A stretch of DNA of 25,485 nt, from NCBI GenBank assembly GCA_044464175.1, contig JBIQLO010000034.1, positions 1 through 25,485 of the forward strand, read 5' to 3'. A program made the position numbers and the translations under genes. This document shows, one piece after another, positions 7,946 through 14,291 of this stretch. A model generated the notes under the pieces. The model was not told where the DNA came from. It did no database searches and was given only the letters and a program-made list of their open reading frames with translations. Position 1 is the stretch's first letter. Each line of letters begins with the position of its first letter. The DNA is from JBIQLO01 sp044464175 (GTDB taxonomy: Bacteria; Planctomycetota; Phycisphaerae; Tepidisphaerales; Tepidisphaeraceae).

Positions 7946-7974
7946 TTGACTTCCCCCGCATTGGCCATGAAAAT
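7946..7974 (+). promoter_or_regulatory. Weak promoter candidate before the coiled-coil gene
   Basis: TTGACT (7946-7951) and GAAAAT (7969-7974) are spaced by 17 nt, about 74 nt before the chosen start at 8048. The -10 hexamer is poor, so confidence is low. The rest of the divergent gap 7812-8047 shows only a 6-bp hairpin near 7838-7857. Confidence 0.25.
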
Positions 7975-8047
7975 CAGCAGACAAGCACAAACTGTGAAGC
8001 AGGACCGGGCGCCCACGCGTGCGCCGCCATCCAAGGAGATGAAGTTC

Positions 8048-9595
8048 ATGGCCCGAACCGTCAAGAAGCATGTCGCCGCCCTCGCCGTCGCCGCCGCAGT
8101 TGCGCTGGGTCTTTCGGGCACAGGGGTTCGCGCCGCAGACACGGACTCCCATGCGTCCGAACTCGCCCATCTGGAGAAGGCGGCCCAGGCGACGGATGCC
8201 AAACCGGGCGATCTGGCCCGCAACAAGGCGGCGCTGGGCCAGTTCCGATGGGACGAGGCCAAGGCCCTGCTGGACCAGGCCGTTGAGCAGCAACTGGCCA
8301 ACGAGCGCACGGTGGCCCGCATCCGCCGATTGGGTCAATCGCTGAACTGGAGCAATCTGGCGGTGGCGGGATTGAGCCATTCCGATCCGAAGCAGGCGTT
8401 GGCCCATTTCGACCAGCAGATTGCCGCCATCCGGGGCGATGGGGAAAGCGCCACCTGGTCGGCCGAGAAAGGGGCCAAACTGCCGACGCTCAGCGCGCTG
8501 AAGCAGCAGATTTCGAATCTGGAAGGGGATGTCTCCAAGCGACAGGCCGAGATTCAGTCGCTGACCCGCCAGCGAGACCAGCTTAGTGGTCAGGCGGACC
8601 AACTGGCGGCCAAATCGGAAAAGGAGAAGGGGCGTCAATCCGTGGAGGATTTCAAGAAGGCCTCCGATCTGCGCAAGAAGGCGGCGGATGTGCAGCGGCA
8701 GGTTGACCTGGCGACGTCCAGGCTGACGCCTCGGCAGCAGGATTTGGCGCTGGCCAAGGCACAGCGTCAGGCGATTGAGAAGGGAATCACGCAGCTTGAG
8801 CAAGAGCGTGCGGCGCTGGCGGCGCAGTGGGATGCGATTCAGAAGGAGATTCAGGCCCAGCAGCAGTCTGCCAAAAAAGTGTATCAGCAATCGGGCGGCC
8901 ATGAGGAGGATACGATCGCGGCGCAGATTGCAGAATTGAACAAAGGACTGGAGAAGGTGGATCAGCTGCGCCAGGCGGCGGTTGAAAGTCTGGAGAAGGC
9001 ATCCACGCAATTTACCGGGGCCGCCAACACAGCCCAGAATCTCTTGAACCAATTGCGGGCGCAGGCATCGGCGGGCGGAGAGATGTCGGAGGCGGAAAAG
9101 ACGCTTCAGTCGGTTTTGAGTCCCCAGACATACCTGCTGCAGAAGGCGGCGGTGACGGCATCGCTGGCGGAGGTGAAGGGGGCCAAGGCGGCCGCGTTGC
9201 GGCATCGGATTGAGTTGACGGATTTTCTGACGCCCATTTTGAAGAAGGCGTCGGTTTCAGTGCCGAAATCGTTGGGTGATCCGTCCAAGCTGAAGTCCGA
9301 AGCCCAGGCCGCGCAGAAGGAGGCGGACAAGGCGTTTGCCGAGACCGAGCAGATGCTCAAGCAGTTTGGCTCGGGCGATGTCGGCAAGAGCGCGACGGTT
9401 CTGCACATTCTGACCCTTTATAACTGGTCGCAGCTGGCGGCCGGGGCGGGGGACGCCAAGAACGCGGCGTCGCGACTGCAGGCGGCCAAAGCGCTGGCGG
9501 ACAACGCGGCCCGGAACAACGTGCCGCTGCCGCCCTTGCCGTCGGAGATCACCCCCGCACCCGCCGCGGCGGCGCCAGCGACGAAGCCGGCATGA
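8048..9595 (+). CDS. Exported coiled-coil protein of unknown function
   Basis: A 515-residue protein that I do not recognise. ATG 8048 has AAGGAG (8033-8038) 9 nt upstream and opens a classic signal peptide: basic MARTVKK, a hydrophobic Ala/Val/Leu core and a cleavage site near VRAAD (residues 27-31). A start at 8039 would add three residues; the open frame back to 7844 lacks a ribosome-binding site. Residues about 150-285 form a long Lys/Glu/Gln-rich coiled coil containing no cysteine, and a shorter one follows at about 305-325. The C-terminus is Ala/Pro rich (EITPAPAAAAPATKPA). A periplasmic or cell-envelope structural or scaffolding role is inferred from this architecture only. It stands alone, ahead of ssrA. 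Confidence 0.8.
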   Translation: MARTVKKHVAALAVAAAVALGLSGTGVRAADTDSHASELAHLEKAAQATDAKPGDLARNKAALGQFRWDEAKALLDQAVEQQLANERTVARIRRLGQSLNWSNLAVAGLSHSDPKQALAHFDQQIAAIRGDGESATWSAEKGAKLPTLSALKQQISNLEGDVSKRQAEIQSLTRQRDQLSGQADQLAAKSEKEKGRQSVEDFKKASDLRKKAADVQRQVDLATSRLTPRQQDLALAKAQRQAIEKGITQLEQERAALAAQWDAIQKEIQAQQQSAKKVYQQSGGHEEDTIAAQIAELNKGLEKVDQLRQAAVESLEKASTQFTGAANTAQNLLNQLRAQASAGGEMSEAEKTLQSVLSPQTYLLQKAAVTASLAEVKGAKAAALRHRIELTDFLTPILKKASVSVPKSLGDPSKLKSEAQAAQKEADKAFAETEQMLKQFGSGDVGKSATVLHILTLYNWSQLAAGAGDAKNAASRLQAAKALADNAARNNVPLPPLPSEITPAPAAAAPATKPA

Positions 9596-9609
9596 GGTTA
9601 AGGGCGGAT

Positions 9610-9637
9610 TTGACTCCTCTGGTCGCTGGCCTAAAAT
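9610..9637 (+). promoter_or_regulatory. sigma70 promoter of ssrA
   Basis: TTGACT (9610-9615) and TAAAAT (9632-9637) with a 16-nt spacer. The predicted transcript start near 9644 lies about a dozen bases before the mature tmRNA 5' end, as expected for a precursor trimmed by RNase P. Confidence 0.7.
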
Positions 9638-9655
9638 TGTTTAGCTTTCGACACC

Positions 9656-10032
9656 GGGGGCGATCGGTTTCGACCGGATGGCTACGGTGGCGGTGGCATG
9701 CCGAGGACGCTCGTTGGCCTCGTTAAACATCGAGCAACACTATAACTGCCAACAGTGATGTTGCAGGTCGGATTGGCTTTGCCTCTCCGATGGCCATGGC
9801 CGCCTAATTAAAGGCAGCCTCGGCACGGCGAATTGATCGCGATTCGTCGGCCGCAAAACAGCGATCTGGTCCCCCGGCTCGGCCGTTGGTCGAGGGATGA
9901 GATTCAGACGGCTGGGTGAGGTCGAAGGGTGTCGATGCCCGTCGGTTTCATCGAGATTAAAACACCGACTAAGCATGTAGAGGCCGTCATTCGGGTGATC
10001 TCGGGACGGGGGTTCGATTCCCCCCGCCTCCA
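9656..10032 (+). ncRNA. ssrA: Transfer-messenger RNA (tmRNA)
   Basis: This RNA rescues stalled ribosomes by adding a degradation tag. The 5' end GGGGGCG (9656-9662) pairs with CGCCTCC (10025-10031), and the third pair is the G-U that marks tmRNA and alanine tRNA acceptors. A73 is at 10032. CCA is not encoded and must be added. Conserved blocks matching E. coli tmRNA are GCATGCCGAGG and TTGGCCTCGT near 9697-9722, GACTAAGCATGTAG near 9967-9980, and the T-arm GGGGGTTCGATTCCCCC. The tag frame is 9748-9807: resume codon GCC, tag ANSDVAGRIGFASPMAMAA, stop TAA. At 19 residues it is longer than the E. coli tag and ends in AMAA instead of ALAA. The 5' and 3' ends are inferred from pairing. Confidence 0.95.
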
Positions 10033-10041
10033 AATTTTTAT

Positions 10042-10070
10042 CCCCGACGGGAAACCGTCGGGGATTTTTT
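10042..10070. terminator. Intrinsic terminator after ssrA
   Basis: CCCCGACGG (10042-10050) pairs perfectly with CCGTCGGGG (10055-10063) around a GAAA loop, followed by a T-run at 10065-10070. On the opposite strand the stop codon of the ABC permease gene falls within the T-run, so the hairpin lies just downstream of that gene and may terminate both transcripts. Confidence 0.9.
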
Positions 10071-10911
10071 ATTTGGCCGAGGCGTGCCAGCGGCGCAGGA
10101 GGAGGTGGGCGGCGGTCTGGACGGCCAGAAAGAGGATCAGGCCCAGGAGGGAGGCGAGGAGGACGGCGGCGAAGACCAGGGGGGTTTGGAAATTGCGGTT
10201 GGCCGAAAGGATCAGGACGCCGAGGCCGGCGTTGGGGCCGAGGACGCCGGCGACGAATTCGCCGACGATAGCGCCGATGACGGCCAGGCCGGCGGCGATG
10301 CGCAGGCCGGTGAGGATGTCGGGCAGGGCGTGGGGGAGGCGGAGCTTGAAGAGGGTGGCCGGAGGGGAAGCGCCGTAGAGGCGGAAGAGGTCTCGCAGGG
10401 CCGGATCGACCGATCGCATGCCGCTGAAGGTGTTGGCGATTACGGGAAAGAGAGAGACGATGAAGGCACTGATGGCGACGGAGGGAAGGCCGGGGCCGAA
10501 CCAGAGGACCAGCAGCGGGGCGACGGCGACGAGAGGGACGGTCTGGAGAAAGATGGTGAAGGGATAGACGGAGCGTTCGATCCAGCGGGCCGAGGCCAGG
10601 AGCATGCCGCAGGCGATGCCGACCAGGAGGCTAGCCGCGAAGCCGATCAGGGCGGATTGCGCGGTAGTCCAGGTGGCGGCGGCCAAGGCGTCGGCGCGCT
10701 GAAAGGCGACGCGGGCGACAACCGACGGGGCGGGCACTTCCCACCGGGGGATATGGAATGCGCGGACGATGATTTCCCATGTGGCAAGGATGAGGAGGAG
10801 GGTCAGGATTGGGAGAAAAATGGAAAATGGAAAATGGAAATTGGAGGAAGCAGGGAGTCGGCTTGCTTTTTCTTCGCTGCCAATTTCCAAGTTCGTTTCT
10901 ACTTTTTCCAT
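10069..10911 (-). CDS. ABC transporter permease, NitT/TauT family
   Basis: A 280-residue inner-membrane permease with about six predicted helices. It belongs to the family that imports nitrate, taurine, sulfonates or thiamine precursors. The coupling loop that contacts the ATPase is visible at about residues 176-203 (YGASPPATLFKLRLPHALP, then DILTGLRIAAG). The ATG lies 3 nt after the stop of the ATPase gene, and a GGAGGG box sits in the last codons of that gene, so translation is coupled. Residues 8-31, the tail before the first helix, are encoded by a heptad inverted-repeat element and are probably dispensable. The substrate cannot be assigned, and no cognate binding protein is present in the window. 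Confidence 0.85.
   Translation of the reverse strand: MEKVETNLEIGSEEKASRLPASSNFHFPFSIFLPILTLLLILATWEIIVRAFHIPRWEVPAPSVVARVAFQRADALAAATWTTAQSALIGFAASLLVGIACGMLLASARWIERSVYPFTIFLQTVPLVAVAPLLVLWFGPGLPSVAISAFIVSLFPVIANTFSGMRSVDPALRDLFRLYGASPPATLFKLRLPHALPDILTGLRIAAGLAVIGAIVGEFVAGVLGPNAGLGVLILSANRNFQTPLVFAAVLLASLLGLILFLAVQTAAHLLLRRWHASAK
10821..10889. repeat. Heptad inverted-repeat element B (inside permease N-terminus)
   Basis: On plus, the units TGGAAAA, TGGAAAA, TGGAAAT and TGGAGGA run from 10821 to 10848. TGGAAATTGG (10835-10844) is an exact inverse of CCAATTTCCA (10880-10889), with a 35-nt spacer. The element lies at the junction of two coupled genes and codes for residues 8-31 of the permease on minus. 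Its A/T-rich composition stands out against the GC-rich surroundings. Confidence 0.7.
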
Positions 10912-10914
10912 CTT

Positions 10915-11688
10915 TCATCCCTCCAGGGCTTTATACAGGATGCGCATCTGGGCGGCGTAGGCGGGTTCGCCGCGCAGGGCCGGCTCCCGCGGCTGGGGCA
11001 GGTCCAGGAGGTGGTCCAGGATGATTCGGGCCGGGCGCGGGGAGAAGACGATGGTCCGCTGGGCGAGAAAGGCTGCTTCGGCGATGGAGTGGGTGACGAA
11101 CAGGACGGTCATCCGCCGTCGTCGCCAGAGGTCGTGCAACTGTTGGTCCAGGGCGTGGCGCGTCAGCTCATCCAGCGCGGCGAAGGGCTCATCCAGCAGG
11201 AGCAGTTTCGGATCAGTGACCAGAGCGCGGGCCAGAGAGGCCCGCATGCGCATGCCGCCGGAGAGCTGGGCGGGATAGTGCCGTGCAAAGTCCCCCAATC
11301 CGACCTGATCCAAAGTTTCCTGGGCCAGCCGAAGGCGCTGGCGCCGGGGAAGGCCTCGCAACTCCAGCGGGAGGGCGACGTTCCTGAGGATGTTGCGCCA
11401 GGGCATCAGGTGAGGTTCCTGAAAGACGTAGGCAACATCGTGCCGTCCCTGGCGGGTTGGAGGGGCGCCATCCAGCAGCACCTGGCCGGTTGTGGGGCGA
11501 TCCAGCCCGGCGATTAGGCGCAGGAGGGTGCTTTTGCCGCAGCCGCTTGGGCCCAGAAGGGCGGTGAACTGGCCGGGTTCGATCTCGAAGTTGACGTGGT
11601 CGACGGCGCGGAGGTCTCCTTCAAAGGTGCGCGTCACATCATTGAGGCGGATGCGCAGGGCGGAAGTTGGCTGGATGGTCCGGATCAC
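10915..11688 (-). CDS. ABC transporter ATP-binding protein, NitT/TauT family
   Basis: A 257-residue ATPase that energises the adjacent permease. Motifs: Walker A GPSGCGKST (46-54), Q-loop Gln90 in VFQEPHLMPW, signature LSGGM (142-146) followed by RMRASLARAL, Walker B LLLLDE (162-167), D-loop ALDE and switch His200 in FVTHSIAEAAFLA. These are typical of SsuB/TauB-like proteins. The start is a GTG at 11688 with no clear ribosome-binding site, 15 nt after the stop of the unknown 225-residue gene. That suggests translation coupled to the upstream gene. No ATG lies nearby in frame. The substrate is unknown. Confidence 0.87.
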   Translation of the reverse strand: MIRTIQPTSALRIRLNDVTRTFEGDLRAVDHVNFEIEPGQFTALLGPSGCGKSTLLRLIAGLDRPTTGQVLLDGAPPTRQGRHDVAYVFQEPHLMPWRNILRNVALPLELRGLPRRQRLRLAQETLDQVGLGDFARHYPAQLSGGMRMRASLARALVTDPKLLLLDEPFAALDELTRHALDQQLHDLWRRRRMTVLFVTHSIAEAAFLAQRTIVFSPRPARIILDHLLDLPQPREPALRGEPAYAAQMRILYKALEG

Positions 11689-11703
11689 GAATGGGGCTGT
11701 CGT

Positions 11704-12381
11704 CTATACCGCCGCGGCCGCGCCCAGCAGACGCTGGGTGAGCCGCTGGCGGGCTTCGTTGGGGGAAAATCGGGCACTGAGAATCTGAACCGATTGCAGG
11801 CCGCGCACGGTGGAGAGGAGGAAGTCGCAGTTTTCCAGCAATTCGCCCCAGCGTTCATCGTCGGTGGCCGAGGCGTCGAGCAGGGGATTGACCAGTTCCT
11901 CGCCCAGGCAGAAGGCGCGCAGTCGGGTTCGGCGCTCCAGGCCGATTCGTTCATCGCCGAGAATGCGCGCCAGGCGGTGGGGAGAGGGGGCAATGCGAAC
12001 GCTGCCGACGGGGGGACGGGGGTCTTCGTCGAGTTTCTGGGCTTCAGAGAGGGCAAAACGCCCCATGCCGTGGACATCGCTCAGGTGGTGCATCGCGCCG
12101 ATCAGTTCACCCTCAAGCAGGGGGCCGTCCAGGCGGAGAACCAATCGCCGGCGGGGTTCGCAGAGGGCCAGGATCAATTCGGGAATAAGGCGGCGAATCT
12201 GTCCCTGGCGAAAGGCCGGATCGAGAGGGCGGTTCTGCTCATCCTGCTCGAGGATCAGCAGTTCGTAGGCGTGGGTGCCGGCGGACCATGTGTGGTCGAT
12301 GCCGCCGGCCAAATCATGGGTTTCCCATCCCGTCAGCGCCTCGGCGCCGGCCGGATCAAACTGGTTGATGCGTAGAATCAT
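11704..12381 (-). CDS. Unrecognised 225-residue protein upstream of the ABC pair
   Basis: I do not recognise this protein. It is predicted to be soluble, rich in Leu, Arg and acidic residues, with no signal peptide or membrane helix. It begins MILRINQFDPAGAEALTGW and contains the segments RRRLVLRLDGPLLEGELIGA and HHLSDVHGMGRFALSEAQKL. GGGAGA stands a few bases before ATG 12381, and a strong minus-strand promoter lies upstream at 12651-12678, which supports this strand over the long open frame opposite. It is the first gene of the unit with the NitT/TauT ATPase and permease, so it may act with them. The C-terminal stretch LGAAAAV is close to the ATPase start. Confidence 0.7.
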   Translation of the reverse strand: MILRINQFDPAGAEALTGWETHDLAGGIDHTWSAGTHAYELLILEQDEQNRPLDPAFRQGQIRRLIPELILALCEPRRRLVLRLDGPLLEGELIGAMHHLSDVHGMGRFALSEAQKLDEDPRPPVGSVRIAPSPHRLARILGDERIGLERRTRLRAFCLGEELVNPLLDASATDDERWGELLENCDFLLSTVRGLQSVQILSARFSPNEARQRLTQRLLGAAAAV

Positions 12382-12650
12382 GATTTCTCCCGGATGCGGT
12401 CAGTCTGGCGGAAATGGAGGATAAATCAAGGGGCGGGAGATGGTGCAAATGGGTTCGTTCGGAAATACAGCGATCTGGGTTTGACGGAGGTGGATCGGGG
12501 ATTCTGATGCGCCAGAGGGGTTTTGAGGTGGATTTGGGATGGGTTGGAATGGGTTCGTTTGTCGAAGGAAGCGATGGAGGGACGAAGGAACGCGGCGACG
12601 ATGAGGGGGATGAGGTTGGGCATGGGGAAGGGTGAAGTTGATGATGGGGT
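12382..12650 (-). other. Long, G-poor untranslated leader with direct repeats
   Basis: No gene is supported here. Transcription from the promoter at 12651-12678 would give a leader of about 260 nt before the gene starting at 12381. Read on minus, it is rich in C, A and T and strikingly poor in G, so it should have little structure. The 12-mer AATGGGTTCGTT (plus-strand spelling) occurs at 12448-12459 and 12548-12559, exactly 100 nt apart. Its translation contains QTNP, QTQ and NEP words that I associate with noncoding planctomycete repeats. That last point is from memory, not a search. Confidence 0.5.
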
Positions 12651-12678
12651 AGTATAGCATGTGTTCGGGGTTTGTCAA
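12651..12678 (-). promoter_or_regulatory. Strong sigma70 promoter of the NitT/TauT-type operon
   Basis: On the minus strand TTGACA (12678-12673) and TATACT (12656-12651) are separated by 16 nt. This is a near-consensus promoter pointing at the 225-residue gene, ATPase and permease. It also separates this unit from the PH-domain gene upstream. Confidence 0.75.
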
Positions 12679-12749
12679 GGAAAATCCGGGTGGAGCCTGC
12701 TCATTGGAAAAGCCCCTTGCCGGTCTCCCTCAGCGCATCGGGCTTGAGA

Positions 12750-13316
12750 TCAGCCCAGGTCCATTTTGATGACGCCGCGCTGTCGTTTGACGGCGATGAC
12801 GCGCTGTTTGAGGGATTCAAAGAGCTGACGGGGATGGGGGAGGCCACGAAGCTCCAGATCGGGGGTGGATTCATCCTTGGAGAGGACGCTGATGGTGCCG
12901 ACACGGAGGATGCGCTCCAGGAGGGATTGGCGGAAGCGCAGGTCGTCGACGTGCCACAGCTCCATCGTCTCAATCCGCTTGGTCAGGATGCCGTGCTCAA
13001 AGTCGATGCGGTAGTTGGTGATGCGGTAGCGGAGGGTCTTGAGCCACAGCGGCAGGGAAAAGGGGAGGAAAAGGCCGACGATCCAGAAGAGGGCCATCAG
13101 CCACCAGGGCCAGTTCCAGTTCCAGATCAGGGGAGCGAAGCCAATGAAGATGAGGGCCAAGCCAATAAGGATGAGGATGGACAGAGCAGGCCACTCGGCG
13201 CGCAGGAGGGGGGAGCCGTCGAAGTAAACCTCCTCCTCATCGTCGGCGGGGCGGTGGGGCATCGCCGGAGCGGGGGGCGGGGCCAGGGGATCGGAAGGAT
13301 TGATGGGCTGGCTCAT
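12750..13316 (-). CDS. PH-domain (bPH2/DUF304-like) membrane protein
   Basis: A 188-residue protein. A Pro-rich cytoplasmic tail (1-25) precedes two membrane helices (about 43-63 and 71-90). A bacterial pleckstrin-homology domain then fills residues 91-188 (YRITNYRIDFEHGILTKR, then ELWHVDDLRFRQSLLERIL and the GTISVLS strand). This is the YdbS/YdbT-like arrangement. The function of the family is not firmly known; membrane-associated stress roles have been proposed. ATG 13316 has GAGG at a good distance. It is co-directional with the EVE gene upstream, with a 75-nt gap. Confidence 0.85.
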   Translation of the reverse strand: MSQPINPSDPLAPPPAPAMPHRPADDEEEVYFDGSPLLRAEWPALSILILIGLALIFIGFAPLIWNWNWPWWLMALFWIVGLFLPFSLPLWLKTLRYRITNYRIDFEHGILTKRIETMELWHVDDLRFRQSLLERILRVGTISVLSKDESTPDLELRGLPHPRQLFESLKQRVIAVKRQRGVIKMDLG

Positions 13317-13374
13317 GGAAACCTCGTTGTGGGTGTTCAGGCAGCGCCGGGTGGAGGCTCGAATTCCTGGGGAT

Positions 13375-13394
13375 GGCGGGCAGTGCCCACCCTA
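13375..13394. repeat. Short GC palindrome supplying the EVE gene stop codon
   Basis: On minus the sequence reads TAGGGTGGGCACTGCCCGCC. GGGCA and TGCCC form a 5-bp stem with one base between them, with a further GG/CC pair beyond a mismatch. The first three bases, TAG, are the stop codon of the EVE gene. Near-identical words recur in planctomycete intergenic DNA as I recall, so this may be a dispersed repeat. Confidence 0.5.
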
Positions 13395-13802
13395 CGTTTT
13401 TTCGGCCATGGTCATCAGGCGGCTCCAGAGTTCATCGGGGACGGGCATGACGCTGAGGCGGCTCATGCGCACCAGTTCCCACTGGGCGAAGGCGGGATCG
13501 GCCTTGATCCGGGCCAGGGGGACCGGGTGTTTCAGGGGACGCAGGGGCTTGAGGTCGAAGACCGCCAGCTTTTCATCATCCTGTTTCGGATCGGGGTAGG
13601 GATCGCTGATGATGCGGGCGACGCCGATGGCGGCCCGCTCCTTGCCGGTGTGGTAGATCAGGGCTTCATCGCCCTTGCGGACCGCGCGAATGTGCTTGAG
13701 GGCCAGGGCGTTGGCCACCCCATCCCAGACGGTTTGACCGTCATGCTGGAGGTCCTTCCAAGTGTAGCAATCGGGTTCGGTTTTCAGCAGCCAGCGGGAC
13801 AT
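13392..13802 (-). CDS. EVE-domain protein (YTH/PUA-like fold)
   Basis: A 136-residue single-domain protein of the EVE family (thymocyte nuclear protein 1-like). These proteins have a pocket that binds modified bases in DNA or RNA. The N-terminal MSRWLLKTEPDCYTWKDL and the central VRKGDEALIYHTGKERAAIGVARI are the conserved parts, with the aromatic residues and YHTG expected at the pocket. Family lengths are about 135-155. In bacteria many EVE proteins sit beside restriction systems; none is seen here. It lies between a YlbF-family gene and the PH-domain gene on the same strand. Its stop codon falls at the edge of a palindromic repeat. Confidence 0.88.
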   Translation of the reverse strand: MSRWLLKTEPDCYTWKDLQHDGQTVWDGVANALALKHIRAVRKGDEALIYHTGKERAAIGVARIISDPYPDPKQDDEKLAVFDLKPLRPLKHPVPLARIKADPAFAQWELVRMSRLSVMPVPDELWSRLMTMAEKT

Positions 13803-13837
13803 AGGTTTCTGGTGAAAAGGGTCGGGCCGGGAAATAA

Positions 13838-14227
13838 CTAGGTGGCCAGTCGCGGGCCGGTCGCGGCGGCCGGGGCGGCGCCGGTTGCGCTGCCCAGGGG
13901 ACGCTGGATCGTCTGGTTGATTTTGCGGAGCAGGTCCACGAATTCCACCTGCGCCAGGTTCAAGGCTTTGATTTTGATGTGGGAAGCGATCTGCATTTGC
14001 AGGCTTTCCAGTTGCTTGCGCTGAGCGTCGGTGGCGGGCATGCCCGACTGCTCCTGGCGGAGGAGCGTCTCCAACTGGCGGTCGAAATCGGACATGAGTC
14101 GCGCGGCGTCCGGGTCGTCGGTGACCGCCTTCTGGGCCTGGCGATACTTGGCGACGGCGGGGTGCTGCGCGACCATCTGCCCCAATTTTTCGGCCGCATC
14201 CATGATTTCCTGCGTTTCAACGGGCAT
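13838..14227 (-). CDS. YlbF/YmcA (Com_YlbF) family protein
   Basis: A 129-residue, mostly helical protein. Two heptad-like helices are evident (about residues 5-60 and 65-105), with family marks HPAVAKYRQAQKAVTDDPDAA and SDFDRQLETLLRQEQSG. In Bacillus, YlbF and YmcA form a complex that modulates RNase Y. Whether that applies here is unknown. AAGGAG lies 4-5 nt before ATG 14227; the open frame upstream to 14302 overlaps the divergent thiF-like promoter region and is not used. The C-terminus after residue 112 is Ala/Pro-rich and probably disordered. First gene of a minus-strand run with the EVE and PH-domain genes. Confidence 0.75.
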   Translation of the reverse strand: MPVETQEIMDAAEKLGQMVAQHPAVAKYRQAQKAVTDDPDAARLMSDFDRQLETLLRQEQSGMPATDAQRKQLESLQMQIASHIKIKALNLAQVEFVDLLRKINQTIQRPLGSATGAAPAAATGPRLAT

Positions 14228-14249
14228 CTCGCTCCTTGTTAAACCAGCC

Positions 14250-14277
14250 ACTATAATCGGAGCCTCGCCCGCGTCCA
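14250..14277. promoter_or_regulatory. Candidate bidirectional promoter between ylbF-like and thiF-like genes
   Basis: On plus, a perfect TATAAT (14252-14257) lies 34 nt before the thiF-like ATG, but no clear -35 is seen. On minus, TATAGT (14255-14250) has TGGACG (14277-14272) 16 nt upstream. The two -10 boxes overlap, so use in the two directions might be mutually exclusive. Confidence 0.45.
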
Positions 14278-14291
14278 GTAGGGATTTTTTT

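Noticed and set aside
9740..10378. Open frames on both strands over and after ssrA (9740-10033 minus, 9929-10378 plus)
   Set aside because: They overlap a well-supported tmRNA and its terminator and show no domains.
10084..11517. Long plus-strand open frame (477 codons) opposite the ABC permease and ATPase
   Set aside because: Gly/Asp/Glu-rich with no domain, an antisense shadow of two proteins with full motifs.
11596..12375. 259-codon plus-strand frame opposite the unknown 225-residue gene
   Set aside because: The minus strand has a ribosome-binding box, a strong promoter and operon continuity with the ABC genes; the plus frame has none of these. Some doubt remains because neither product is recognised.
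12400..12678. Open frame on minus, 92 codons, with QTNP/QTQ/NEP words
   Set aside because: It starts inside the -35 region of a strong promoter, is low in complexity, and its words recall noncoding planctomycete repeats; treated as leader sequence.
12672..13841. 389-codon plus-strand open frame opposite the PH-domain and EVE genes
   Set aside because: Shadow of high-GC coding on minus, where both products show recognised domains and ribosome-binding sites.
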